64,000 nucleotides of DNA from Mesorhizobium sp. (GTDB lineage: Bacteria; Pseudomonadota; Alphaproteobacteria; Rhizobiales; Rhizobiaceae), in contig NZ_SUHQ01000012.1 in assembly GCF_004962245.1 (NCBI RefSeq), positions 1-64,000 of the forward strand, written 5' to 3'. Both the position numbers and the translations under genes were made by a program. Numbering within the stretch: position 1 is the first letter of the stretch; each line of letters begins with the position of its first letter. Below the pieces are notes generated by a model. It worked only from the letters and a program-made list of their open reading frames with translations, was not told the origin of the DNA and did not search any database. Shown here in pieces: positions 27,386 to 35,629 of this stretch.

Positions 27386-27865
27386 ATGTTCGAACGCGTT
27401 CTGTCGTTTCTAAAGGAGCTGCCGGCAGGTGGCGGCGCCAGCAATGACGCCGATGATCCGCGCGTTGCCGCATCCGCCCTTCTCTACCATGTGATGAATG
27501 CCGACGGCGTGCGTCAGGATGCCGAATGGGAGCGATTCAAGGCGGTGCTGGCGGAAAGCTATTCGCTCATCGGCGACGAGCTCGACGCGCTGGCCGCCGC
27601 CGGGGAGCGGGCCGACAATGAGGCTGTCGACCTCTATGCCTTCACCAGCGTGTTGAAGCGCCAGCTCGATGCCGACGCGCGAAAAGCCTTCATCGGCCTG
27701 ATGTGGGAAATCGTCTATGCCGATGGCGAGTTGCACGAGCTCGAGGATAACATCGTCTGGCGAGTCGCCGAGCTGATCGGCGTCGAGCGCCGAGACCGTG
27801 TCGAGGCGCGCCGCAAAACGGCGGCCGAAGCGCCGGGCGCCACTGGAACGTCGAGCGACGAATAG
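27386..27865 (+). CDS. TerB-family protein
   Basis: A 159-residue TerB-like protein, with two acidic helical hairpins each bearing the pattern of the TerB metal site: HVMNADGVRQDAEW (about 37-50) and EIVYADGELHELEDN (about 115-129). Its exact role is unknown; TerB domains occur in tellurite-resistance and stress-response systems. The ATG at 27386 has GGAAG 7 bases upstream; ATG 27371 is an alternative. It is downstream of HemY and 11 bases before the amidotransferase gene. Confidence 0.85.
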   Translation: MFERVLSFLKELPAGGGASNDADDPRVAASALLYHVMNADGVRQDAEWERFKAVLAESYSLIGDELDALAAAGERADNEAVDLYAFTSVLKRQLDADARKAFIGLMWEIVYADGELHELEDNIVWRVAELIGVERRDRVEARRKTAAEAPGATGTSSDE

Positions 27866-27876
27866 ACAGGACCCCC

Positions 27877-28593
27877 ATGCCATCCACGCCGAGGCCGAGA
27901 CCAAAAATCCTGATCGTGCTGCATCAGGAGAATTCGAGCCCCGGACGCGTCGGCCACATGCTCATCGAAGAGGGCTTCGACCTCGACATCCGCCGCCCGC
28001 CGCTCGGCGACGCTTTGCCGGAAACGCTGGACGGTCATGCCGGAACCGTGGTGTTCGGCGGACCGATGAGCGCCAATGACGAGGACGACTTCGTCCGCCG
28101 CGAGACCGACTGGCTGAAAGTTCCGCTCAAGGAGAACCGGCCGTTGCTCGGCATCTGCCTCGGCGCGCAGATGCTGGTCAACCATCTTGGCGGCAAGGTC
28201 GAGGGTCATGGCGAGGGGCTGGTCGAGATCGGCTGGTATCCGCTGAAGGCAACCGAGGACGGCAAGAAGCTGATGCACTGGCCGGAGATGGTCTACCAGT
28301 TTCACCGCGAAGGCTTTTCGCTGCCGAGGGACGCGACGCTGCTGGCGACCGCCGAAACCTATCCCAACCAGGCCTTTCGTTATGGCGACAATGCCTGGGC
28401 CATCCAGTTCCATGGCGAACTGACCCGGGCGATGATGCAGCGCTGGGTCGTTCGCGGCGCGCACCGCTTCGAGTTGCCCGGCGCACAGCCCGGCCGCGAT
28501 CATCTCGGCGGCCGGCTGATCTGGGACATGCATCTGAAGCGCTGGCTCGGCGAGTTCCTGCAGACGATTTTCGGCAAACCGGCTGGGTCCTAA
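27877..28593 (+). CDS. Class I glutamine amidotransferase-like protein
   Basis: A 238-residue stand-alone GATase domain (GMP-synthase-type). The nucleophile cysteine lies in LLGICLGAQMLVNHLGG (about residue 93), the oxyanion motif in VVFGGPMSAND, and the catalytic His in WAIQFHGELT (about residue 183). Such free-standing domains may hydrolyse gamma-glutamyl bonds rather than transfer ammonia; it is not obviously PuuD. It follows the TerB gene closely. Confidence 0.86.
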   Translation: MPSTPRPRPKILIVLHQENSSPGRVGHMLIEEGFDLDIRRPPLGDALPETLDGHAGTVVFGGPMSANDEDDFVRRETDWLKVPLKENRPLLGICLGAQMLVNHLGGKVEGHGEGLVEIGWYPLKATEDGKKLMHWPEMVYQFHREGFSLPRDATLLATAETYPNQAFRYGDNAWAIQFHGELTRAMMQRWVVRGAHRFELPGAQPGRDHLGGRLIWDMHLKRWLGEFLQTIFGKPAGS

Positions 28594-28662
28594 TCTAGAG
28601 CATGCGGGAATGCGCGCTTCCGGCAATCATTGCGACGATTGTTTCGAAGAGTTCGTCCGACG

Positions 28663-29478
28663 TCAGACCGGCAGCCCGTTCTGCTTTCGGAGGCTTTTGT
28701 CGAATGCGGATGCGGGGACGAAACGGCGCAGCAAACTGACTTGGCGCGCCATTTTTCCCGCCGCATAGCGCCTCCTCGGAACGGACGCGGTCGCTGCTTT
28801 CAAGACCGTCCCGGCTACAACTTCGGGAGCATCGCCTGTTTCTATCGCCTTCCGCAGGATCACATTCATGCCAGCGCGCGCAGCGTCATAGATATCAAGC
28901 AGCCGATCCGGCCTGGTGAGATTTTCTTCAAACGACGTACGGGTATAGGCGGGCTCGACCAACACGACGCGAATTCCGAGAGGGCGCAGTTCGTGGTCGA
29001 GCGATTCGGAATAACCCTCGATGGCATGTTTGGTCGACGCATAGAGCGCCGAATAGGGTGCCGGGATCAAACCCAGCACCGAACTCAAATTGACGATTCT
29101 GCCCTTCCCTTGACGGCGCATTGTCGGCAGGACCGCGTTGGTTACGCGCAGAACGCCGAAGACGTTCACGTCGAACAGCGCCTGAGCCTGGGCCGTGGAG
29201 GATTCCTCTGCGCCGCCGAGCAGGCCGAGGCCGGCATTGTTGACGAGCAGATCGATGCGCCCGGCTTCGGCCAGCACCTCGTCAACGAGTTTCGCCACGG
29301 ACGCGTCATCGGTGACGTCGCAGGTCAGCATGGTAACGCCGTCGGATCGCTTGGCGACCGCGCGACGGCTGGTTCCGAACACTCGAAAGCCCGCGTTCTG
29401 CAGGGCTTTGGCCGTTGCGTGCCCGATGCCGGTGGATGCCCCCGTCACCAGGGCGACGCCAAGATTGGTCTTGTTCAT
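28663..29478 (-). CDS. SDR-family oxidoreductase
   Basis: A 271-residue short-chain dehydrogenase. The Rossmann motif is LVTGASTGIGHATA (about 11-24), the NNAGLGLLGG block at about 85, and the catalytic YASTKHAIEGYS has Tyr and Lys near residue 151-155, with a Ser in LSSVLG. The start MNKTNLGVALVTG and the preceding Shine-Dalgarno-poor AAGAAGTG are very similar to the neighbouring secreted-protein gene. Substrate unknown. Confidence 0.92.
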   Translation of the reverse strand: MNKTNLGVALVTGASTGIGHATAKALQNAGFRVFGTSRRAVAKRSDGVTMLTCDVTDDASVAKLVDEVLAEAGRIDLLVNNAGLGLLGGAEESSTAQAQALFDVNVFGVLRVTNAVLPTMRRQGKGRIVNLSSVLGLIPAPYSALYASTKHAIEGYSESLDHELRPLGIRVVLVEPAYTRTSFEENLTRPDRLLDIYDAARAGMNVILRKAIETGDAPEVVAGTVLKAATASVPRRRYAAGKMARQVSLLRRFVPASAFDKSLRKQNGLPV

Positions 29479-29566
29479 GGAAATCACTTCTTTCTTTGTG
29501 TTCGATTGCCGGCTGCGGGCGGGCGCACAGATGGAGATGCGGCGCACGCCCCGGCGATCCGAGGGA

Positions 29567-29974
29567 TTACTCGGCAATGGCCCCGGTTAGCTGGTTGGAC
29601 CCCACCTCGGTGATGGTAAGTTTGTCGCCGGAGCGCGAAATCTCGAGGCTTTGGTCGGGTTCGCCTAATCTCCGCGGCACGGATATCGCGGCCGACTGCC
29701 CTTCGGCGAGAGTGGCCGAGAAGCGCACCGGGAGCCCGGCCTCACCATCGGCTATCGTTGCGATCACCCGATAGCCGTCATTTTCGTCGGTGTAGTGTAA
29801 GACGCCGCGAAAACCGCCGAGATGGATACTCTCCCCGGCCATGGCCGACAGCTCACCGGCATGCACCGGGGACGCGGCCAGGAAGAATGCCATCACACCG
29901 CCGATGAGGCTGATCGCCGGGAGGCTTCGCTGACGGTTAGGTTCTGGATGGGCGACGAGATTGGTCCTGTTCAT
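29567..29974 (-). CDS. Secreted protein, unknown function
   Basis: A 135-residue protein starting MNRTNLVAHPEPNRQRSL, then a signal peptide hydrophobic core (about 18-40, ISLIGGVMAFFLAASPVHAGE, likely cut after VHA). The mature part is small, beta-rich and ends VGSNQLTGAIAE. No family is recognised. It lies 88 bases upstream of the SDR gene on the same strand and 88 bases from the divergent HxlR-type regulator, whose candidate operators lie between. Confidence 0.75.
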   Translation of the reverse strand: MNRTNLVAHPEPNRQRSLPAISLIGGVMAFFLAASPVHAGELSAMAGESIHLGGFRGVLHYTDENDGYRVIATIADGEAGLPVRFSATLAEGQSAAISVPRRLGEPDQSLEISRSGDKLTITEVGSNQLTGAIAE

Positions 29975-30022
29975 GGTAGGCACTCCTTCTTTGTGCTGGA
30001 TTAGGTACCGGAATGATGTTAC

Positions 30023-30057
30023 TATCATTTCGATATCAAGTCACTATCAAAATGATA
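30023..30057. promoter_or_regulatory. Candidate HxlR operators
   Basis: Two 13-base sites 22 bases apart, TATCATTTCGATA (30023-30035, nearly symmetrical) and TATCAAAATGATA (30045-30057, perfect TATCA-N3-TGATA). They lie between the secreted-protein gene and the HxlR regulator gene, the second ending 5 bases before the regulator's ATG. Autoregulation and control of the divergent gene are suggested, not shown. Confidence 0.65.
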
Positions 30058-30062
30058 CGAAC

Positions 30063-30494
30063 ATGAAAAATCTTTCCGATGCCTCTTGCCCGATCGCCCG
30101 CGGCCTCACCTGCGTCGGCGATGCGTGGAGCATGTTGATCCTTCGCGACGCGAGCCAGGGCCTCACCCGCTTCGACGAATTCCGGAAAAGTCTGGGCATC
30201 GCCCCCACCATCCTGACCCGGCGGCTGGCGACGCTGACGGAGGAGGGACTTTTGGAAAAGCGGCGCTACTCGGAGCGGCCTCCGCGCGATGAGTACGTGC
30301 TGACCGCCGCCGGACGCGACTTCTTGCCGGTGCTCGTCTTACTGGGTGCGTGGGGACGCCAGTACCGTGGCGAAGGCAGGCTGACGCGATACATAGACGC
30401 AGAGACGGGAGAAGAAATCGAGCCGGTGGCCGTGGATGCCGTCACAGGGGCAAAGATCGGCACCCGCCCGATTCGCGTTGCGGCACCCGAATAG
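30063..30494 (+). CDS. HxlR-family transcriptional regulator
   Basis: A 143-residue winged-helix regulator of the HxlR type: CPIARGLTCVGDAWSMLILRD (about 9-29) and RFDEFRKSLGIAPTILTRRLATL (about 35-57), with the wing EGLLEKRRYSERPPRDEYVLT. The N-terminal Cys9 in the SCPI motif is the redox-sensitive position in several HxlR members. Divergent from the secreted protein and SDR genes, which it probably controls through the two TATCA sites. Confidence 0.92.
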   Translation: MKNLSDASCPIARGLTCVGDAWSMLILRDASQGLTRFDEFRKSLGIAPTILTRRLATLTEEGLLEKRRYSERPPRDEYVLTAAGRDFLPVLVLLGAWGRQYRGEGRLTRYIDAETGEEIEPVAVDAVTGAKIGTRPIRVAAPE

Positions 30495-30556
30495 CATCCT
30501 TCCCGTATCGATGACTGCTGAGACGTGCCAGCGAGATGGTCCGATGGATTCCTCGG

Positions 30557-30700
30557 GCCTAGTTGGATCAGGCGCTATGCCTTCGACATGGCGAGCGCTT
30601 GGGCATCGGTGTTCGCAACGATGAATTCTACGCCCTCAAGGTTCTGCGCGATCATGTTGTTGATAGCATTTCCATCGCCGCCGCCGCCCACGCCGGACCA
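30557..30700 (-). pseudogene. Decayed ftsZ fragment
   Basis: Read on the minus strand from 30700, the frame gives [19 protein letters not shown], then [18 protein letters not shown], a stop (TAG at 30575-30577) where FtsZ has Glu, then RLIQLG. This is the N-terminal GTPase P-loop-proximal region of FtsZ, about 48 codons, with one inserted codon (GAT) in the glycine loop and an in-frame stop. Sequence before and after does not continue the homology. It is a relic, not a working gene. Confidence 0.85.
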
Positions 30701-30712
30701 GTGTGCCTTGGA

Positions 30713-31954
30713 TCAGTTTCGCCCGTCGAGGTGGCGCACCTTGCGCAGCTGCGGAAACAACACCGCCCACAGGCCGGCGACGACGACTGCGCCGACGCCG
30801 CCGATCGCCACCGCCGGCACGGTGCCGATCAATGCCGCCATGGTGCCCGCGCGGAATTCGCCCAGCTCGTTGGAAGCGCCGACGAAAACCTGATTGACGG
30901 CGTTGACGCGGCCGCGCACCTGATCCGGCGTCCACAGCTGGATCAGCGTCTCTCGGATATAGACGCTGAACATGTCGGTGGCGCCGAGCAAGGCGAGCGC
31001 CGCGATCGACAGCCAGGTGATGGTCGAAAGGCCGAACAGCACGGTAAAGGCGCCGAACAGCGCGACGAAGCCGAGCATGACCAGGCCGGCGTGGTTGCGG
31101 ATCGGATGTCCGGCCAGCCAGATGGCAACGCAGATGGCGCCGATACCGGGCGCCGAGCGCAACAGCCCCAGCCCCCATGGGCCGAGTTCGAGGATGTCGC
31201 GCGCATAGACGGGCAGCAGTGCCGTGGCGCCGGACAAAAGCACGGCGAACAAATCGAGCGAAATGGCGCCGAGCACGATCTTCTCGCTCCAGATATAGCC
31301 GAAGCCGGCAAACAGCGTCTGCATCGTCGGCTTGTCGGTCTCGCTGCGCTGGGCAGGCTTGGGGATGGTAAAGACCAGCACCGCGGCGACAAACATCAAA
31401 ACGGCTGCGGTGCCGTATGCCGCCTCCGCCGAAAGCCCGTAGAGCAGGCCCCCGGCGACCGGTCCGATGATGGTCGCGGTCTGCCAGGCGGATGAATTCC
31501 AGGCGATCGCGTTGCCGAAATCCTCTGGTGGCACGAGATTGGCGAACAGCGACGCCGCGGCCGGCCCGAAGAAGGCGCGCGCGATGCCGAACATGGCGAG
31601 CACCATGAAGATCAACCCCGGTCCGCTAAGGCCGCGCAGCGTCAGCAGCAAAAGGGCCAGCGCGCAGATCGCCTCCAGCAGCACCGTCAGCGCCATGATC
31701 AGCCGGCGCCCGAAACGGTCGGCGACCACCCCGGTGACCAGCACCAGCAGCAGCGAAGGCAGGAACTGGACAATGCCGACAAGGCCGAGATCGAACGGAT
31801 CGCGGGTCAGGTCGTACACCTGCCAGCCGACGGCGACGGATACGATCTGCGTGGCGAATGTCGAGAGGAAGCGCGCCGCCCAATAGCTCAGGAAGGGTCT
31901 ATGCCGGAAGGCGGCATAGCGCTGGTCAGGTGGCGCATGGAATTCGGATGTCAT
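30713..31954 (-). CDS. MFS transporter (enterobactin-exporter-like)
   Basis: A 413-residue major facilitator with about twelve hydrophobic segments. The cytoplasmic loop between TM2 and TM3 reads VVADRFGRRLIM (about 75-86), an MFS motif. It starts MTSEFHAPPDQRYAAFRHRPFLSYW, a pattern seen in transporters annotated as MFS_3 (EntS type). Substrate unknown. It ends 13 bases from the ftsZ remnant; the mucR gene is behind on the same strand. Confidence 0.88.
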   Translation of the reverse strand: MTSEFHAPPDQRYAAFRHRPFLSYWAARFLSTFATQIVSVAVGWQVYDLTRDPFDLGLVGIVQFLPSLLLVLVTGVVADRFGRRLIMALTVLLEAICALALLLLTLRGLSGPGLIFMVLAMFGIARAFFGPAAASLFANLVPPEDFGNAIAWNSSAWQTATIIGPVAGGLLYGLSAEAAYGTAAVLMFVAAVLVFTIPKPAQRSETDKPTMQTLFAGFGYIWSEKIVLGAISLDLFAVLLSGATALLPVYARDILELGPWGLGLLRSAPGIGAICVAIWLAGHPIRNHAGLVMLGFVALFGAFTVLFGLSTITWLSIAALALLGATDMFSVYIRETLIQLWTPDQVRGRVNAVNQVFVGASNELGEFRAGTMAALIGTVPAVAIGGVGAVVVAGLWAVLFPQLRKVRHLDGRN

Positions 31955-32083
31955 GGATCCAGCCCCGTGGTGAAGATGTCGGCCGGCGGGGCACTTCCAC
32001 GATGGGCGCTGGTCCGGCCACGAAAGCCTTTAGCGCAGTTCGGCGCGGTGCGCGCGCAAAAACCCGTCCTGGATCAAACAATT

Positions 32084-32118
32084 TGGCGCCCGCCCCGCGT
32101 TACGCCAGGAGGGCGCCA
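32084..32118. repeat. Hairpin downstream of mucR
   Basis: TGGCGCCC (32084-32091) and GGGCGCCA (32111-32118) form an 8-base-pair stem. Together with the next hairpin it lies between the mucR stop and the MFS start. Confidence 0.7.
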
Positions 32119-32137
32119 GACCTGATCTCGTATGCTG

Positions 32138-32175
32138 GAGCGGGATGCATTTGAATTGAACCTGGCATCCCGCTC
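32138..32175. repeat. Hairpin directly after mucR
   Basis: GAGCGGGATGC and GCATCCCGCTC form an 11-base-pair perfect stem with a 16-base loop, in the 3' flank of mucR (minus strand). It may be its terminator, though no T-run follows. Confidence 0.7.
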
Positions 32176-32233
32176 TCTCTATTCTTAGCCGCATTGCTGC
32201 GACGCCAAGGGATTCGCTTGGCTGCAGAATGCT

Positions 32234-32695
32234 TTAGGCCGGGGCCTTGGGCTTCCTCGCCTTCTTGACGGGCGCCGGCGGGGCGGCCTTGCGGCCAAGG
32301 CCTATTGCCTTCGCCAGTTGCGAGCGCGAAGCCGCATAATTGGGGGCAACCATCGGATAGTCGGCCGGCAAACCCCATTTGGCGCGATAGGCGTCCGGCG
32401 TCAGCCCAAAATGAACGCCGATATGGCGCTTCAGGGATTTGAACTTCTTGCCGTCTTCGAGGCAGATGATGAAATCGGGCGTCACCGATTTCTTTGGGTT
32501 GATCGCAGGGACCAGCGGCGCTGCCGCCGGGACGGCGGGTTGTCCGAGCCCGCTTATCGAAGCGCTGACGCTTGCGATGAGATCGCCGAGGCCGGAAGCC
32601 GGCAGGCGGTTCTTCTCGACGTAGGCGGACACGATGTGAGCGGTCAGCTCGAGCAGGTCGATGTCTTTGCGAGCGTTGTTGCTATCGTCGGTCAA
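32234..32695 (-). CDS. mucR: MucR family transcriptional regulator (Ros-type zinc finger)
   Basis: A 153-residue regulator with the Ros/MucR C2H2-type zinc finger CLEDGKKFKSLKRHIGVH near residues 79-96. The N-terminal oligomerisation helix (LLELTAHIVSAYVEKNRLP) and the flanking DFIICLEDGKKFKSLKRH and LTPDAYRAKWGLPADYPMVAPNYA are family hallmarks. MucR controls exopolysaccharide, motility and symbiosis genes in rhizobia. The C-terminus is Ala/Pro/Lys-rich (KKARKPKAPA). Several mucR copies per genome are common, so it may not be the main one. Confidence 0.93.
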   Translation of the reverse strand: MTDDSNNARKDIDLLELTAHIVSAYVEKNRLPASGLGDLIASVSASISGLGQPAVPAAAPLVPAINPKKSVTPDFIICLEDGKKFKSLKRHIGVHFGLTPDAYRAKWGLPADYPMVAPNYAASRSQLAKAIGLGRKAAPPAPVKKARKPKAPA

Positions 32696-32956
32696 TCTAT
32701 TTTCTCCGTCCTTGGGGTAGCAGAATTCCTAGTCGGCAAATCTGCGTAACGCAATGACGCCGCACATTATTTTGAACACAATACTAACGGCAGCATTCAG
32801 ATCAACAGGTCTGACCCCAAACCATCAGAATATCAGACGCTCGGTGATTTGTCGCGCCCAGTCGAAATCCGCCTTCGAAGGCGCGGGTGTTGTCGCCGCG
32901 CCTGCAATCGGCAGGCAGTTCATCGAGTTTGTCGACATTGCCGCCGCCTTACGAGG

Positions 32957-34333
32957 TCATTTCGCCGGATTGATCCAGCCGTTCGGCGGTCCGAACCCGA
33001 CCATCGCGTCGGCAGGGCCCCATGTCCCCGGCTCATAAAGCGGAGGCGGCGTGGTGTCGCCAAGCACCGGGCCGACGATCCGCCAGGCAAGCTCGCTGGC
33101 ATCCTGGCGGGTGAACAGCTGGCGGTTGCCGTTCATGGCATCGCCGATCAACCGCTCATAGGGCGGCATGTCGCCCTTCGAATCGTCCAGGGCTGTCAGT
33201 TCGACCTGCTCGCCGACCATGTCATCGCCGGGGGCCTTGCGCTGGGCGCCGATCGAGATCGCCACCTGTGGATTGATGCGGAAGCGCACATGGTTGGCGT
33301 CGTCGGGCTTGATCGGATCGAAGACGTCGAGTGGCGGCCGCTTCAGCCGGACAATGACCTCGGTGGCATGCACGGGCAGGGATTTGCCGGCGCGGATGAA
33401 GAAGGGCACATCCTGCCAGCGCCAGGTGTCGACGAAGAACCGCGCCGCCGCGAAGGTCTCGACCGGCGAGTTCGGCGCCACGCCGGGCTCAGCAAGATAG
33501 CCGTTGAATTGGCCGCGCACGACATCGTCCCTGGTCAGCGTCCGGATCGCCCTCAGCACCTGCACCTTCTCGTCGATCAGATCGTCGGCCGACCGGCCGA
33601 CGGGCGGCTCCATGGCAAGCAGCAGCAGGATGTTGAGCAAATGGTTCTCGATGACGTCGCGGATGCAGCCGACCTCGTCATAGAAGCGGCCGCGACCCTC
33701 GACGCCGAAATCCTCGGCCATAGTGATTTGCACGCTCTCGACGAAATTGCGGTTCCAGATCGGCTCGAGAAAGGAATTGGCGAAGCGGAAATAGAGCAGG
33801 TTCTGGATCGCCTCCTTGCCGAGATAATGGTCGATGCGAAAGATCGACTGCTCGTCGAACACCAGATGCAGAACCCGGTTCAGCCAACGCGCCGATTGCA
33901 GGTCGTGACCGAAAGGCTTTTCCACCATCAGGCGCGCGCCCTGGGCCGCGCCCGACTGTTCCAGCCCCTGGATGACCGTCTCGAACATGGTCGGCGGAAC
34001 CGCCAGATAGTGCAGCGGGTGCTGTGCGGTTCCCAGCACGTTTTTCAGCTTCTCGAATGTCGCAGCACTACGGTAGTCGCCGCTGACATAGTGAAGCAGC
34101 GAGGCAAGTTTCGCGAAGATCTTTTCGTCGACCCTACCGATGGTCTTGCCGATACCGTCGCGGGCGCGCGCCTGCAACTGCTTCAGATCCCAGGCATCGA
34201 AAGCGACGCCGATCACCGGCTCGGTCAGGGTTCCCTTGGCGACCATGGCGTAAAGCGCGGGGAAGATCTTCTTGTGGGCGAGATCGCCGGTCGCCCCGAA
34301 AAGCACCAGCGTGTCGGACCGTTCCTGGCTCAT
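32957..34333 (-). CDS. zwf: Glucose-6-phosphate 1-dehydrogenase
   Basis: A 458-residue enzyme that oxidises glucose-6-phosphate to 6-phosphogluconolactone using NADP. The coenzyme site [16 protein letters not shown] (about 12-27), the active-site RIDHYLGKE (about 167-175), and the C-terminal [16 protein letters not shown] are present. The ATG at 34333 has a GGGGGAG site. It is co-directed with gnd (17 bases apart), so carbon enters the oxidative pentose phosphate or Entner-Doudoroff route; pgl and edd are not in the window. Confidence 0.94.
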   Translation of the reverse strand: MSQERSDTLVLFGATGDLAHKKIFPALYAMVAKGTLTEPVIGVAFDAWDLKQLQARARDGIGKTIGRVDEKIFAKLASLLHYVSGDYRSAATFEKLKNVLGTAQHPLHYLAVPPTMFETVIQGLEQSGAAQGARLMVEKPFGHDLQSARWLNRVLHLVFDEQSIFRIDHYLGKEAIQNLLYFRFANSFLEPIWNRNFVESVQITMAEDFGVEGRGRFYDEVGCIRDVIENHLLNILLLLAMEPPVGRSADDLIDEKVQVLRAIRTLTRDDVVRGQFNGYLAEPGVAPNSPVETFAAARFFVDTWRWQDVPFFIRAGKSLPVHATEVIVRLKRPPLDVFDPIKPDDANHVRFRINPQVAISIGAQRKAPGDDMVGEQVELTALDDSKGDMPPYERLIGDAMNGNRQLFTRQDASELAWRIVGPVLGDTTPPPLYEPGTWGPADAMVGFGPPNGWINPAK

Positions 34334-34349
34334 GAGCGTGTCTCCCCCG

Positions 34350-35366
34350 TCACGAGCCGGTCTTCGGCTTCTCGACATGGCCGCCGAAAGCGTAGCGCAT
34401 GGCGGACAGAAGCTTGTCGGCGAATTCGGATTCGCCTTGCGAGGAGAACCGGTCGAACAGGGCCGAGGACAGAACCGGCGCTGGCACACCGGTGTCGATC
34501 GCCGCCTTCAGCGTCCAGCGGCCTTCGCCGGAATCCGAAACCCGTCCGCCGAATTGGGTCAGCGCCGAGTCGGTCTTCAACGCGCCGGCCGTCAGGTCGA
34601 GCAGCCAGGAGCCGATGACGCTGCCATGTCGCCAGACTTCGGCTACCTGGGCGATATCGATGTCGAACTGGTAGTATTGCGGATTCTCCAACGGGCTGGT
34701 TTCGGCGTCTGCCGTCCGTTGCCTCTTGCCCGCATTCGCCGATTTCAGGATGTTCATGCCCTCGGCATAGGCGGCCATGACGCCGTATTCGATGCCGTTG
34801 TGGACCATCTTGACGAAATGGCCGGCGCCGCTCGGTCCGCAATGGAGATAGCCGAAGGGCGCGGTTCCGGCACCCTTGCCGGTGGCGGGCGCGCCGGCAT
34901 CGGCGCCCGGCGCCAGGGTCGCGAAGACCGGATCGAGGTGCCGGACCGCGCCATCGGGACCGCCGATCATCAGGCAATAGCCGCGCTCGAGGCCCCAGAC
35001 GCCGCCGCTGGTGCCGACGTCGACATAGTTCAGACCCCTGGAGGCGAGGTGTGCGGCCTGGTCGACGGCGTCATGGTAGTAGGAATTGCCACCGTCGATG
35101 ATGATGTCGCCCGGCTCCATCAGCGCGGCCACCTGCTCGACGATCTTGCCGGTGATCGCTGCCGGCAGCATCAGCCAGGCGCTTCGCGGCTTGGTCAGCT
35201 TGCCGACGAATTCCTCCATCGACGCCGCTCCGATCGCGCCGTCCTTGACGAGTGCTGCGACGCTGGCCGGGTTGATGTCGTAGACGACGCATTCGTGGCC
35301 ATCGCGAAGCAGGCGCCGCACCATGTTGGCGCCCATCCTGCCCAGTCCCATCATTCCAATCTGCAT
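34350..35366 (-). CDS. gnd: 6-phosphogluconate dehydrogenase (decarboxylating, short type)
   Basis: A 338-residue enzyme that oxidatively decarboxylates 6-phosphogluconate to ribulose-5-phosphate. It begins [20 protein letters not shown], the Rossmann motif; the catalytic blocks are the [13 protein letters not shown] and the [19 protein letters not shown] segment (about 182-200). At 338 residues it is the short, usually NAD-dependent GndA/YqeC type rather than the 470-residue E. coli-like Gnd. It lies directly upstream of zwf. Confidence 0.93.
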   Translation of the reverse strand: MQIGMMGLGRMGANMVRRLLRDGHECVVYDINPASVAALVKDGAIGAASMEEFVGKLTKPRSAWLMLPAAITGKIVEQVAALMEPGDIIIDGGNSYYHDAVDQAAHLASRGLNYVDVGTSGGVWGLERGYCLMIGGPDGAVRHLDPVFATLAPGADAGAPATGKGAGTAPFGYLHCGPSGAGHFVKMVHNGIEYGVMAAYAEGMNILKSANAGKRQRTADAETSPLENPQYYQFDIDIAQVAEVWRHGSVIGSWLLDLTAGALKTDSALTQFGGRVSDSGEGRWTLKAAIDTGVPAPVLSSALFDRFSSQGESEFADKLLSAMRYAFGGHVEKPKTGS

Positions 35367-35440
35367 GTTCTTGTCCTGGTTCTTGAGGGATGGAAGCCGC
35401 GCCAGCCGACACTCGGCGTCACTGCCATGTAATCTCGGTC

Positions 35441-35464
35441 TCCTGGTTCAGAGGTAGACCAGGA
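35441..35464. promoter_or_regulatory. Inverted repeat between gnd and the sugar importer
   Basis: TCCTGGT (35441-35447) and ACCAGGA (35458-35464) around TCAGAGGTAG. It sits in the divergent region between gnd-zwf and the ABC operon and is a candidate operator for a sugar-responsive regulator. No regulator gene is adjacent. Confidence 0.5.
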
Positions 35465-35629
35465 GCCGAACCCTTTTCAATCATTGCACCGCAAGTTGAT
35501 CGTCAAACCGTCATCGATCGCTGTTGACAAGTGCGCCCATCTAAATTTGTCTGACAATATTGAAACGAAGGTCATCATAACAGCCATTAGCAGCCAACAA
35601 TGACCAGCAATCCATGGGAGGATTATGAC

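Noticed and set aside
27877..28593. Possible PuuD (gamma-glutamyl-GABA hydrolase) completing the Puu pathway
   Set aside because: It looks like a GMP-synthase-type amidotransferase and is 15 kb from the PuuA/PuuB-like genes.
32754..33038. Possible small gene between mucR and zwf on the plus strand
   Set aside because: The second half lies antisense to the zwf end and the first half shows no motif or ribosome site.
35524..35552. Possible sigma-70 promoter TTGACA before the sugar importer
   Set aside because: The -35 is good but no acceptable -10 lies at 16-18 bases; it is not reported as a feature.
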